DNA of 60,561 nt from a virus. Below are positions 49,201 through 56,432 of the stretch, one piece after another. Below the pieces are notes generated by a model. The model ran no database searches, was not told the origin of the DNA, and saw only the letters and a program-made list of their open reading frames with translations. Location of the stretch: the IMG/VR virus record IMGVR_UViG_3300046507_000878, positions 1 through 60,561 of that record, one strand, 5' to 3'. The position numbers and the translations under genes were made by a program. The first letter of the stretch is position 1. Every line of letters starts with the position of its first letter.

Positions 49201-49910
49201 GCTATGCCCAGGAAGTGAAGACCCGGGCTGAGGAAGACTTCGCACAAGCTCAGCGCACCACTGCGCTCGATGCCAGGGTAGGCACCAGCGAGTCGCGGAT
49301 CACGACTGTCGAAACCACAGTGGCGACGAACCAGTCGGCCACCAGCACCGCGATTCAGCAGGTACAGGCGTCGGTGGCCAGTGCGAACAGCGCGATTGGT
49401 CAGAACGGGGCGGCCATTCAGCAGAATTCGGCGGCCATTCAACAGACGGCCACCGCCTACGCGGATACAGCTGGCAAGCTCTCGGCCATGTGGTCGGTCA
49501 AGCTGCAGGTCAATTCGAATGGGCAGTATGTCGCTGCGGGCATCGGTCTCGGTATCGAGAACACCGGCGCAGGGCTGCAAAGCCAGTTCATCGTCTCGGC
49601 CGATCGCTTCGCCGTGGTCAATACGATCGCCGGCGGGGCGCTGGCGGTTCCGTTCGCAGTGCAGGGCGGGCAGGTCTTCATCAACCAGGCGTTCATTCAG
49701 GACGGCACCATCACCAACGCCAAAATTGGCAGCTATATCAGCTCCACAAACTACGTGGCCGGGCAGTCGGGATGGATCCTGAACAAAGACGGCACCCTGG
49801 AGATCAACGGCGTCATTCCGGGGCAAGGGCGGCTGGTGATCAACTCGCAGAACGTCTCTGTTTACGACGTGAACAACGTCTTGCGAGTCCGGCTCGGGTA
49901 TCTGGGGTAG
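46257..49910 (+). CDS. J: Host specificity protein J
   Basis: 1217 aa from the ATG at 46,257; the open frame upstream overlaps the KilA-N gene and terminator and is not real. The N-terminal hub domain (AEKIDIIGAKGGSSNPKTPIEATDSLRSTNLAKILIAVGEGEFDG), the tail-hub middle and a fibronectin type III domain (about 620-710) are lambda J-like. The C-terminal third is coiled coil (VTKNTADIATVDGKTTVTASQLQAVQASY) with a DUF1983-type end. It is the receptor-binding tip. A fragment of a related J lies at 59,896-60,277. Confidence 0.95.
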   Translation: MGAAEKIDIIGAKGGSSNPKTPIEATDSLRSTNLAKILIAVGEGEFDGVPTAADIYLDNTPINDSSGNVNFPNVKWDWRPGSVEQDYIPGIPSVENETTINVELRSDTAWVRSITNTQLSAVRIRFAWPALQQQDDDGNVGGYRIEYAVDIATDGGAYQQVLDEAVDGKTTTRYERSRRIDLPPATSGWQIRARRLTPNQNTNRVADTMLVAGLTEVIDEKLRYPNTALFYIEFDAEQFSNIPVVTIKCKARKWQVPSNYDPVARSYTGVWDGTFKQAWTNNPAWVTYGICTVDRFGLGKRIKPFMVDKWELYRIAQYCDQLVSNGAGAQEPRFLCDMNLQGKAEAWTLLRDISAIYRGMTYWAQGQLVMQADMPRAQDFDYVFTRANVIGGEFDYGSASAKTRYTRAIVSYDNPANNYDTDVTAYADLALQRRLGDTPVEISAIGCTRASEAQRRGKWAVMSNNQDRTVTFKTGMEGAIPLPGYIIPIADSLLAGREIGGRISAAAGRVVTLDRDTLAKAGDRMIINLPSGTAEGRTIQSVAGRAITVTTAYGETPTPQLQWALDADDLAIPLYRVLSTKRTTEGDYEISALQFEPGKFAFIDTGARLEERPISVIPITVVPAPASVTLTSTTAIAQGLAVTTMTITWPAVNGAVGYDIEWRKDNGNWIKVQRTGSTSVDIIGIYSGAYLARVRAVSAYDISSIWRSSILTQLNGKEGSPPAVTSLTATSLIFGIGLKWTFPPGAEDTQRTEIWYAPTNNFDGKTKLTDLAYPQSEYVLQSLLAGTTFFFWARLVDRTGNIGPFYPVLNGVLGQASSEAGPILELIAGQITETELGQHLADRIDLIDGNGPGSVNERIGELQDEIGNIVDALIYVPTDAYVRDNTVRVGDNLWTAIADVPAAADGSNGPPNPAYWVNSGQSIRTANALAAQVTKNTADIATVDGKTTVTASQLQAVQASYRDDNGEGELADALKGWNSTASYAQEVKTRAEEDFAQAQRTTALDARVGTSESRITTVETTVATNQSATSTAIQQVQASVASANSAIGQNGAAIQQNSAAIQQTATAYADTAGKLSAMWSVKLQVNSNGQYVAAGIGLGIENTGAGLQSQFIVSADRFAVVNTIAGGALAVPFAVQGGQVFINQAFIQDGTITNAKIGSYISSTNYVAGQSGWILNKDGTLEINGVIPGQGRLVINSQNVSVYDVNNVLRVRLGYLG

Positions 49911-49913
49911 ACC

Positions 49914-50240
49914 ATGGCTTATGGAATGCGGGCATGGGGCGCAGACGGTGCGCTCCAGCTGGATGAAAACTCGTTCACTATGAGGATTGCCGCTTCATAT
50001 CTGGTGACGTTTAACACACCGACAAAAACATCACAGGTCTTTGCGGCTCCCGGCTGCAACACTTCTAATGCCGTGGCAGTGCTTTTGCCAGTAGGCGTCT
50101 ATGACCAGACCGCTCGGCAGCACAAGGCGATCTTGGCCGATGATGGGACGGTGACGGTTTACAACTACCTGACCGACAACCTTGCGATTAACAACGTGTC
50201 GAGCGGCACCATGCGACTCATGATCGTGAGGTTTAGATGA
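49914..50240 (+). CDS. Tail tip accessory protein, 108 aa
   Basis: MAYGMRAWGADGALQLDENSFTM then a compact beta domain (YLVTFNTPTKTSQVFAAPGC). The first 35 residues match the start of the next protein in pattern (xYG...LD...IAS), so the two are paralogues. It probably decorates the tip of J. Confidence 0.7.
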   Translation: MAYGMRAWGADGALQLDENSFTMRIAASYLVTFNTPTKTSQVFAAPGCNTSNAVAVLLPVGVYDQTARQHKAILADDGTVTVYNYLTDNLAINNVSSGTMRLMIVRFR

Positions 50241-50929
50241 GTTACGGCCTTGAATTCACCAATACCAGCGGGGTCGTTACTCTAGATTCTGAGTTTGGGC
50301 GTATGTGCGTTATTGCTTCGGGCAATCTGAACAATAACGGCAGCTCGGATCGCAACTCAACGAACTCATTCGGTAGGACGATCACGACGCAGGAGCCGCC
50401 GTTGATCTTTATCAAGCCAACCAATGCGAACAATGGTTGGGCTACAAGCTTGAGCGCCTATGTACCCATCGGGTCGCCGGGAGCATGGACCGGATTCAAC
50501 ATCATTTCCACATACGTTCAGTCGCCAATTTTCGGTGTGGGGGAGTGGTTCGCCTGCCAGTTCGGCGGGATCGCCTCTAGCTCCTATGGCATGAGGCTGT
50601 GGGATGGTGCTGGGGCGGTTCTTTTTGATTCCGGAACACCTGCTGCCAACTTCACAAGGGCTGCGCAGAACTGGACTTTCGCAAAGATTGAGAACACGCC
50701 TACCGGAAGTCTTAGGCGGTACTACACGACGCCTTTCAGCTTCACTGCCGGCGAATTCCAGATGGTTAACCAGTTCGGGATTAACCTGATCGCAAACGAC
50801 AACGTAGGGCGTCGGATAGCCTCATGGTGGGACTGGCCGACAAACACGCTATGGGCGGTAACGGAAGGGTTTAGCAACCCTATCGATTTTCAAGTGCCTG
50901 CGCTGTTCGCTAAAAAAACCGCCAATTAA
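50237..50929 (+). CDS. Tail tip/fibre-type protein, 230 aa
   Basis: MSYGLEFTNTSGVVTLDSEFGRMCVIASGNL shares its opening with the 49,914 protein. The rest is beta-rich with many Trp and Asn (GAWTGFNIISTYV, SSYGMRLWDGAG), as in receptor-binding tip proteins of pseudomonad siphophages. ATGA-coupled to the gene before. Confidence 0.7.
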   Translation: MSYGLEFTNTSGVVTLDSEFGRMCVIASGNLNNNGSSDRNSTNSFGRTITTQEPPLIFIKPTNANNGWATSLSAYVPIGSPGAWTGFNIISTYVQSPIFGVGEWFACQFGGIASSSYGMRLWDGAGAVLFDSGTPAANFTRAAQNWTFAKIENTPTGSLRRYYTTPFSFTAGEFQMVNQFGINLIANDNVGRRIASWWDWPTNTLWAVTEGFSNPIDFQVPALFAKKTAN

Positions 50930-50942
50930 GAGAGAAAACACT

Positions 50943-51902
50943 ATGCCCTGGTACAGAGCCGGGACGGTTTCTGTCGTCCAAAATTCGAACGCCGTTACGG
51001 GTTCTGGAACATCGTTTATTGCAAACTCCCGCGTTGGCGATGCCTTTCTCGGCCCAGATGGTCGCTGGTATGAGGTCACGAATATTGCGAGCGACACAGC
51101 GATGTCGATCTCGCCGAATTATCAAGGGCCGACCAATAACGCCGGCGCCTATGCCCTGGCCCCGTTGCAGGGCTACGTCAAGGCTTCTGCCGACGCCCTG
51201 CGCGCGCTCGTCAACACCTACGGCGACAAGCTGGCCGCGTTGGGCACGACCGGCAACTACGACATCTTGCCGGTCGTGAAGGGCGGTACCGGCGCTAACA
51301 GTGCACCGCAAGCAGCGATCAACCTCGGGCTGGGGCAAGCAGGCCTTAAGAACGTAGCGAATACATGGACGCCAGCGCAGACTTTTAGTACGCCGCCACT
51401 CCTCGCAGGAGCCTATGGTGGGATTCAGATATCCAACAATGCCGGCCTTCAACTCTCGCAACTGACCATGGACTGGGGCGGCGCGGTGACCACGCTGTAC
51501 CTGGACTTCTATTACAACATGGTCTTCAGGAATAGCTCGAATGGCTACCCCGTGATTGCCACGTTTACGCCGTCGGGTAACTTCGAGCTGAAAGGGTTTA
51601 TCAAGCAGGGCGAACAGGCTCCTGCGATCAAGCAAAAACTTCTCACCGGCGTCTGCTCTTCCGCCGGCGCGGGAGGTGTGGCGCCGGTCGCTCACGGACT
51701 GACCTCTTCAAAAATTCTCGGCGTCCAAGCGCTGGTGCAAACGGCAGATACCAATCAGTTCATCGGGCCTGGCAGCGACTTTGCCGGCTACACCTTCAGC
51801 TTTATTTTTGGCGGAACCAACATCAACGTAATTAATGGACTGACGAACTTCGGGAACCTCGCCGGTAAGCCTTTTCGCCTTCTTGTGACCTATACGGAGT
51901 AA
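50943..51902 (+). CDS. Tail fibre protein
   Basis: 319 aa. The N-terminal part (MPWYRAGTVSVVQNSNAVTGSGTSFI...GDAFLGPDGRWYEVTNIASDTAMSISPNYQG) is a virion-attachment domain frequent in siphophage fibres. VKGGTGANSAPQAAINLGLGQAGLKN is the classic fibre repeat, and the C-terminal beta domain would bind the receptor. Its stop overlaps the next gene (TAATG). Confidence 0.88.
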   Translation: MPWYRAGTVSVVQNSNAVTGSGTSFIANSRVGDAFLGPDGRWYEVTNIASDTAMSISPNYQGPTNNAGAYALAPLQGYVKASADALRALVNTYGDKLAALGTTGNYDILPVVKGGTGANSAPQAAINLGLGQAGLKNVANTWTPAQTFSTPPLLAGAYGGIQISNNAGLQLSQLTMDWGGAVTTLYLDFYYNMVFRNSSNGYPVIATFTPSGNFELKGFIKQGEQAPAIKQKLLTGVCSSAGAGGVAPVAHGLTSSKILGVQALVQTADTNQFIGPGSDFAGYTFSFIFGGTNINVINGLTNFGNLAGKPFRLLVTYTE

Positions 51903-51907
51903 TGACG

Positions 51908-52264
51908 ATGCAAGAATTCAAAGCAACTACAGCGCCAGGCTCATCCTGGACTCGCTGCGCACGCATGGTGCTGGAGAACCCGCGGGATCTGCCGGCCGCT
52001 ATGACCTTCGTTGAAGACCGCATCATCAACCTCGAAGGCGGAAGTGAGATCTCCATCGCCGCGGGCAATATCACCATTTCTCTGGACGGGATCATGGGCG
52101 AGGTGTTCGACCTGATTGATCCGGCCACTGGCGTGAAAATGGGAAGCATGACTTACGACCAGGCTTACCGCGCTTTCTACAGCGCTTACATCGCCGCTGG
52201 CATCAGGCGTGAACAAGAGAAAGCTGCTGCTGAGCTGGCCGCGCAAAACACCGTATCCGACTGA
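51908..52264 (+). CDS. Hypothetical fibre-associated protein, 118 aa
   Basis: MQEFKATTAPGSSWTRCARMVLENPRDLPAAMTFVEDR starts a family often next to tail fibres, perhaps an assembly factor. SISLDGIMGEVFDLID-like strands lie in the middle and a helical end (AAGIRREQEKAAAELA). An ATG at 51,902 in the TAATG overlap is an alternative start. Confidence 0.65.
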   Translation: MQEFKATTAPGSSWTRCARMVLENPRDLPAAMTFVEDRIINLEGGSEISIAAGNITISLDGIMGEVFDLIDPATGVKMGSMTYDQAYRAFYSAYIAAGIRREQEKAAAELAAQNTVSD

Positions 52265-52283
52265 CCGCTACTGAGCGAGCCAG

Positions 52284-52308
52284 CCCGCCATCGAGCGGGT
52301 ATTTTTTT
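52284..52308 (+). terminator. Intrinsic terminator before the endolysin
   Basis: CCCGC (52,284-52,288) and GCGGG (52,295-52,299) with a 6-base loop and seven T, then GCCTGGAGAAA, the same ribosome-site context as before gene J. Confidence 0.75.
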
Positions 52309-52323
52309 GCCTGGAGAAATGTG

Positions 52324-52749
52324 ATGGACGTAACTGATAAAGATCGCGATGTGCTGGCACGCACGCTGTGGGGCGAAGCGCGAGGAGAAGGGCTTGCAGG
52401 GATGGTGGCGGTGGCCTGGTCGATCCGCAACCGGGTAGACGACGGCAAGGATAAATCGTGGTGGGGCGAGGGCTACGCCGGTGTGTGCCAAAAGCCATAC
52501 CAGTTCAGCTGCTGGAACAAGAACGACCCGAACTATCCGTTTCTGAGCGGCGCGAAGCCGATCCCGGCGGCAGAGTTCACGATGTGCCGTCTTGCGGCTG
52601 AGCAGGTCATCGGCGGACTGAAGCCTGACCCCACCGGCGGCGCGACCCACTATTACGCGACCTCCATGCCGAAGCCACCAGCCTGGGCTGCCAAGGCGAA
52701 GCAGACGCTGAAATTCGGGCACCACATCTTCTTCCGGGACGTGCCATGA
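52324..52749 (+). CDS. SleB-like cell-wall hydrolase (endolysin)
   Basis: 141 aa. TDKDRDVLARTLWGEARGEGLAGMVAVAWSIRNRVDDGK is the Hydrolase_2/SleB core with the catalytic Glu in WGEARGE; SCWNKNDPNYPF and GATHYYATSMPKPPAW follow. It should degrade peptidoglycan after the holin opens the membrane. Placed at the far end of the late operon, 25 kb from the holin, as in many Pseudomonas siphophages. Confidence 0.9.
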   Translation: MDVTDKDRDVLARTLWGEARGEGLAGMVAVAWSIRNRVDDGKDKSWWGEGYAGVCQKPYQFSCWNKNDPNYPFLSGAKPIPAAEFTMCRLAAEQVIGGLKPDPTGGATHYYATSMPKPPAWAAKAKQTLKFGHHIFFRDVP

Positions 52750-52856
52750 CTGAAGCCCAGATCAAGCTAACCGGCGCCGCTGTGATTGCTGTCGCGTTGT
52801 TCCTTGCCGGCGGCGCAGTCGCGTTGTTCTGGCAGGCGCGCCGGGATTACTGCTGA
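52746..52856 (+). CDS. Small membrane protein, 36 aa
   Basis: ATGA-coupled to the endolysin. One membrane helix (TGAAVIAVALFLAGGAVALFW) and a basic end. It could be a short anti-holin-like or pinholin-like factor, which is inference from its place. Confidence 0.5.
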   Translation: MTEAQIKLTGAAVIAVALFLAGGAVALFWQARRDYC

Positions 52857-52904
52857 TCAAGCAGCCCTAAAAGCAACGCAGGCCTACATCCGAGATGATT
52901 GCCG

Positions 52905-53063
52905 TTAAATGAACCCAAACTTCCTCAGCCATGGAGGGCCGACGATGGCAAGGAAGGCCACAACGCCGATTACGTACAACCATTTGTGATTGGCCTTCGG
53001 AACTAGGCGCAGCAGTACGCACCAGATGATCAGGACTGCTAGAATTGCGATGAAATAACCCAT
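52905..53063 (-). CDS. Small two-helix membrane protein, 52 aa
   Basis: GAGG lies 8 bases before the ATG at 53,063. Two hydrophobic segments (YFIAILAVLIIWCVLLRL and WLYVIGVVAFLAIVGPPWL) joined by a basic loop. It is convergent with the late operon and probably expressed separately. Confidence 0.6.
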   Translation of the reverse strand: MGYFIAILAVLIIWCVLLRLVPKANHKWLYVIGVVAFLAIVGPPWLRKFGFI

Positions 53064-53135
53064 CTATACAACCTCGAAGATACTCAGGAACGCCCTGAGG
53101 TAATGTTTGTATAAACGGTTGTTTTTCAAAAACCT

Positions 53136-53843
53136 TTAGCGGAATTCAGATTTTTTTCTCTCGATCAGATGCGGCCCCTGATTCCGCACATTACCCACAT
53201 CCTTGCTCACCTCGAACCAGGTGAATTCCTCGGTCGGCCTGCAGCACATTTTGGCGATCTCAGCAGCGCGTTCCGGCGTGGTGTCGGGATCTACCCATTC
53301 ACGGGCGTGCTCCGGGCTCAACACCACAGGGCGGCGGTCGTGGATATCCACCATCCCTTGATCTGAGTCGGATGTGATAATCACAAATCCGTCTTGCGGA
53401 TCCTGCTCCAACCCTCGATGCACTTCAGCGAGCGCGGCGAAGAACATCGGGCCTTCCTCCAGCAGCCTGATGAAATACGGCTGCTTCTTCTTCGGGTCGC
53501 CCGAATCTTTTACCCATTCAAACCAGCCGTTTGCCGGTGCCAGTGCGCGTCCATTCGGCCATAGCTGTTTGAAAAACTTCCCTGTCATCACCGTCTCGAC
53601 CCTGGCATTGATCGGGGCAGGACGCTTTCCTTCACCTTTCGCCCAGAACGGCGACCATCCCCACTTAACCTTGTCGACGCTCAGTCCTTCGGCGGTTGGT
53701 CGGATAATCTCTACGCGTGTGCTTGGCGCCACGTTGTAGCGCTCGATAGGCCAGAGGTCATAGCCGTTGATGATCAGCTGCTGGGGCGCCAGTTCCTTGA
53801 GGTAATGGTCCATCGGTTCATAGATTGAGTAGCGTCCGCACAT
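53136..53843 (-). CDS. yedK: SRAP peptidase YedK/HMCES
   Basis: 235 aa from MCGRYSIYEP, so Cys2 becomes the N-terminal nucleophile after Met removal. RYNVAPSTRVEIIRP, GWSPFWAKGEGKRPAPINAR, NGWFEWV (catalytic Glu) and the His near the C-terminus (SPEHAREW) complete the SRAP set. HMCES-type proteins crosslink to abasic sites in ssDNA and protect them. A LexA box lies 60 bp upstream. The long ORF to 54,167 is an artefact because it has no initiation site before this ATG. Confidence 0.92.
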   Translation of the reverse strand: MCGRYSIYEPMDHYLKELAPQQLIINGYDLWPIERYNVAPSTRVEIIRPTAEGLSVDKVKWGWSPFWAKGEGKRPAPINARVETVMTGKFFKQLWPNGRALAPANGWFEWVKDSGDPKKKQPYFIRLLEEGPMFFAALAEVHRGLEQDPQDGFVIITSDSDQGMVDIHDRRPVVLSPEHAREWVDPDTTPERAAEIAKMCCRPTEEFTWFEVSKDVGNVRNQGPHLIERKKSEFR

Positions 53844-53903
53844 GCTGTCACCTGTCGAAAATCCGCTTATACAGTGTTGACCACACAAGCTCCGCTTAGT
53901 TAA

Positions 53904-53919
53904 CTGTACGCATATACAG
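53904..53919. promoter_or_regulatory. LexA (SOS) box between yedK and the UmuD'-like unit
   Basis: CTGT-ACGCATAT-ACAG, a perfect CTGT-N8-ACAG palindrome in the divergent intergenic region, so it can control both sides. Confidence 0.85.
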
Positions 53920-54027
53920 TATCGAGCGACAACCATGCATTTCCTTGTAACCCCTCGCCGACGCCTTGGCGTGGCACTGACTGCGAAAGAGGTCAGAGAC
54001 GCCACTCCTATAAAGGGTGACGTGCAG

Positions 54028-54228
54028 ATGAATGAGTCAGGCAACAGCACCCTGGGCCGCGGAACGGTCGAGGCATTCATCATGAGGACAGGAGCCGGAC
54101 CAGAAATCCTCCCACGCTTGCTGGACGCCAAAGTCACCGGCCTCGGGACGACGGGCCTGAACATCACCGGTGTCGAAGAGGTGGACGGGGCTTTCTATTT
54201 TCAGTCGTGGTGGTGCCGCTTTGTGTAA
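54028..54228 (+). CDS. Hypothetical protein, 66 aa
   Basis: Start at 54,028 (GGGTGAC upstream) preferred; an ATG at 53,935 is in frame. Reads GRGTVEAFIMRTGAGPEILPRLLDAKVTGLGTTGLNITGVEEVDGAFYFQSWWCRFV. Small proteins of this kind accompany the UmuD-like gene in pseudomonad phages. It should be SOS-induced with it. Confidence 0.55.
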   Translation: MNESGNSTLGRGTVEAFIMRTGAGPEILPRLLDAKVTGLGTTGLNITGVEEVDGAFYFQSWWCRFV

Positions 54229-54239
54229 GGGAGCCAAGC

Positions 54240-54578
54240 ATGCTTGAAGACCAGGCCAAGATATCCCTTGATGCGCTGCTCAACATCCGGGCGCCCGGTA
54301 CCTACCTGATAAAGGTCGACGGCGACAGCATGGAAGGTGCGGGCATTTTCTCTGGGGACATCCTGATCGTGGACAAGGGTCTGGACCCAGTCGACGGAAA
54401 CGTCGTCATTGCACTGATCGACCGTGAACCGACGGTGAAGTACCTGACCTTTACGGCCGGTATGCCGGTGCTCCGATCTGCCAACCCGAAATACCCCCCG
54501 CGCTTCATCCTGGAGAACAACGAATTCGAGGTATGGGGCGTGGTCACCTACAGTATCCGGGACCACGACAGGAACTGA
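54240..54578 (+). CDS. UmuD'-like S24 peptidase domain (HumD-like)
   Basis: 112 aa. TYLIKVDGDSMEGAGIFSGDILIVD gives the Ser30 nucleophile and DREPTVKYL the Lys67 base of S24 peptidases. The chain begins where processed UmuD' begins, with no cleavage site, so it is a pre-activated UmuD' form like phage P1 HumD. It could bind host UmuC and promote polymerase V-type mutagenesis. No umuC is seen in the window. AAGGGAG lies before the start; SOS control is expected. Confidence 0.8.
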   Translation: MLEDQAKISLDALLNIRAPGTYLIKVDGDSMEGAGIFSGDILIVDKGLDPVDGNVVIALIDREPTVKYLTFTAGMPVLRSANPKYPPRFILENNEFEVWGVVTYSIRDHDRN

Positions 54579-54580
54579 GC

Positions 54581-54844
54581 ATGGTCGTCAAAGAGAGGGA
54601 ACTGAAGATCTGGCCCGGCCTGCTCGATCATGAGGCGAGGCGAGAGTGCGCGATCGAGCATTGGGCGGGCGAGCTTGGCGGGCACGCGGTGGCGCTCGGC
54701 AGGCTAGGAATCATCGATGCGGAAGAACTTCGGCAAATGCTGGAGCTGGCCGACTCAGCCTACAGCCATGTGGTCGAGGAGTTACTGACCAGGGAGTGGC
54801 TGCATGTGAAGGCGGCGAACAAACTTGAGAACGGGTATGGGTGA
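54581..54844 (+). CDS. Hypothetical phage protein, 87 aa
   Basis: LKIWPGLLDHEARRECAIEHWAGELGGHAVALGRLGIIDAEELRQMLELADSAYSHVVEELL, an all-helical acidic protein. Pseudomonas prophages often end with a gene like this next to the UmuD-like gene. It is the last gene before the attachment site. Confidence 0.65.
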   Translation: MVVKERELKIWPGLLDHEARRECAIEHWAGELGGHAVALGRLGIIDAEELRQMLELADSAYSHVVEELLTREWLHVKAANKLENGYG

Positions 54845-54999
54845 ACGTTGGCGGGTGCCGGATAAAGGGTAGCGCCGAGCGGTTCGGGCGGGTGTGGATA
54901 ACTCGGTCGGGAGTTAGTCCACTCGTTTGAATTGTACGCAGAATTGTACGTTAAGCAGAAAAACGAAAGGCTTGCATCGCTGCAAGCCTTTGTTTTATC
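54845..54999. other. Gene-free right end with tRNA terminator
   Basis: Between the last phage gene and the tRNA fragment. The repeat words GAATTGTACG occur twice (about 54,927-54,950). The hairpin AAAGGCTTGCA-TCGC-TGCAAGCCTTT (54,966-54,991), with TTTTT on the minus strand, would be the terminator of the tRNA. No gene is seen between 54,845 and 55,244. Confidence 0.55.
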
Positions 55000-55048
55000 T
55001 GGTGCCGGCACCAGGAGTCGAACCCGGGACCTACTGATTACAAGTCAG
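55000..55048 (-). other. tRNA-Thr(TGT) 3' fragment, likely attachment site
   Basis: Minus strand: anticodon stem-loop CTGACTTGTAATCAG, variable loop, T-arm with GGTTCGA, acceptor 3' strand GCCGGCA and CCA end. The 5' half (D-arm and 5' acceptor) is absent; similarity stops at 55,048. This 49-bp piece is the typical core of tRNA-targeted phage integration and probably marks attR of the prophage. The complete tRNA would be on the other side of a second element. Confidence 0.8.
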
Positions 55049-55244
55049 GCGCCCGGCTTTTGAAATGCGTGCCTGTCATAGGGGAAGTGAAACAGGTGTG
55101 GTCAACGCTGCTTTTCATTCAGCTGAAGCGCCGTTAAGCGGGCAACGCTGCCGGCCCGCGAGGCGTGCAGGCAGTGATTTCCCGATGGCAAATCGCCCTT
55201 GTCGTATGCAAATATGGTCAATTCTCAGACAGGGAGGTAAGCAC

Positions 55245-56432
55245 GTGTACTTGAAATCGTTGTCATATCATGAGCACCAACACACTCCAACGCATTGGGC
55301 TCTCACGCGAGTCAACTTCGGGCATATAACACTGCTTGTAGGGAAAAACTCCAGCGGCAAGAGCAGGGTTCTGAACGTAATTTCAGCACTCGCGGGGATG
55401 ATCGCAGGTCGAATGGGAGGTTTCCAGAGCGGTACGTGGGAAGCTAATTTCACAAGGCCAAAAGGCGAAGCTGACGAAAAGCAATTTTATAGTGTCTCGA
55501 TTGTTGACGGTCGGGTAGAAAGTGAGGTTTTTCGAATAAAAAACGAAACCGTGATGAGACGCGAAGAGACTGGTGACGGCTTCGTGATTAGGCGCAATAC
55601 AGACAAAAGGGTGCAGTATAAAGTCGATGTGAATCAGCTAATGTCTGTAGTCAGAAGTGATGCCTATCAGCATCCCCAGTTTGATTATTTGAAGAAGTGG
55701 GCAAGGTCAACATGCATCTACCGATTTGGCTCTGAACTAGGCAAGCAAAGCTTCAGCGCCTCCTTGGCGCCGACGCCCGATCCCACTGCTGTTCTTGAAG
55801 TGAGTGCATTAGTCGACAGCGCCAGCCAAGTGTTTGGTAACACTTATACCCGATTTCAGGCGGACTACCGCAACGCGGTGGTGGATGACATGAATTCTAT
55901 AGGGTATGACGTCGACGACGTCAGGTTAGCTCCGTTTGCTGGCTTCATTGTAAATGGTAGCTCCCCGATGGCGCTTGCCATAAAGGAAAGAGCTGTAAGC
56001 TGCTATGTAACGCAAGATTCTATGTCCCAAGGGATGTATAGAGCCTTGGCTATTATTGTGCAGTTTAACGCCAACATTTTCTGGACAAGAAATAGCATGG
56101 TGGGTCGTGAGCCAAAGCTCGGTGACAGCCCACTAATCTTAATTGATGACATCGGCGAAGGGCTGGATCATGAGCGCTCTCGAAAGCTGATCAATTTGCT
56201 GATGGATAGGGCGTTGGAGCATAAGATACAGTTGGTGATGTCCACCAACGATCGTTACGTTATGAACTATGTATCTTTGGAATATTGGGCTGTCCTTCAG
56301 CGCAAAGGTTCGGTAGTCCACGCCATTGATCACGCCAACTCGAAAGAAGTGTTCGAAGAGTTTTCATACTCAGGTTTGAGTAATTTTGATTTTTTCTTTG
56401 GGGAGCACTACTCCAAGGAAAATGCAGAATGA
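55245..56432 (+). CDS. OLD/AAA15-type ATPase, candidate defence gene A
   Basis: 395 aa from the GTG at 55,245, which has AGGGAGG 7 bases before; the open frame from 55,065 has no such site. Walker A GKNSSGKS at 33-40, an SQGMYRALAI signature-like segment near 262, Walker B LILIDDIGEG at 297-306 and STND at 337-340. It is an ABC/SMC-like ATPase of the AAA15/AAA21 group. OLD proteins carry a C-terminal TOPRIM nuclease; this one stops before that point, and the partner gene downstream supplies a TOPRIM-like domain. Low GC and the 4-bp overlap with the next gene mark a transferred two-gene cassette. Confidence 0.85.
   Translation: MYLKSLSYHEHQHTPTHWALTRVNFGHITLLVGKNSSGKSRVLNVISALAGMIAGRMGGFQSGTWEANFTRPKGEADEKQFYSVSIVDGRVESEVFRIKNETVMRREETGDGFVIRRNTDKRVQYKVDVNQLMSVVRSDAYQHPQFDYLKKWARSTCIYRFGSELGKQSFSASLAPTPDPTAVLEVSALVDSASQVFGNTYTRFQADYRNAVVDDMNSIGYDVDDVRLAPFAGFIVNGSSPMALAIKERAVSCYVTQDSMSQGMYRALAIIVQFNANIFWTRNSMVGREPKLGDSPLILIDDIGEGLDHERSRKLINLLMDRALEHKIQLVMSTNDRYVMNYVSLEYWAVLQRKGSVVHAIDHANSKEVFEEFSYSGLSNFDFFFGEHYSKENAE

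Noticed and set aside
46785-49826. Three long minus-strand frames opposite gene J
   Set aside because: Arg/His/Gly-rich shadows of J; no ribosome sites and no domain patterns.
53136-54167. 343-residue version of the YedK protein
   Set aside because: SRAP enzymes need Cys as residue 2 after Met; the ATG at 53,843 gives MCGRYS and has the ribosome site. The extension also crosses the LexA box.
55000-55048. A functional tRNA-Thr gene
   Set aside because: The sequence after 55,048 does not continue into the D-arm; it is only a 3' fragment.
55065-55244. Extended N-terminus of the AAA ATPase from 55,065
   Set aside because: The extension is Arg/Cys-rich and unlike the family; the GTG at 55,245 has AGGGAGG and begins just before the first strand of the ATPase.
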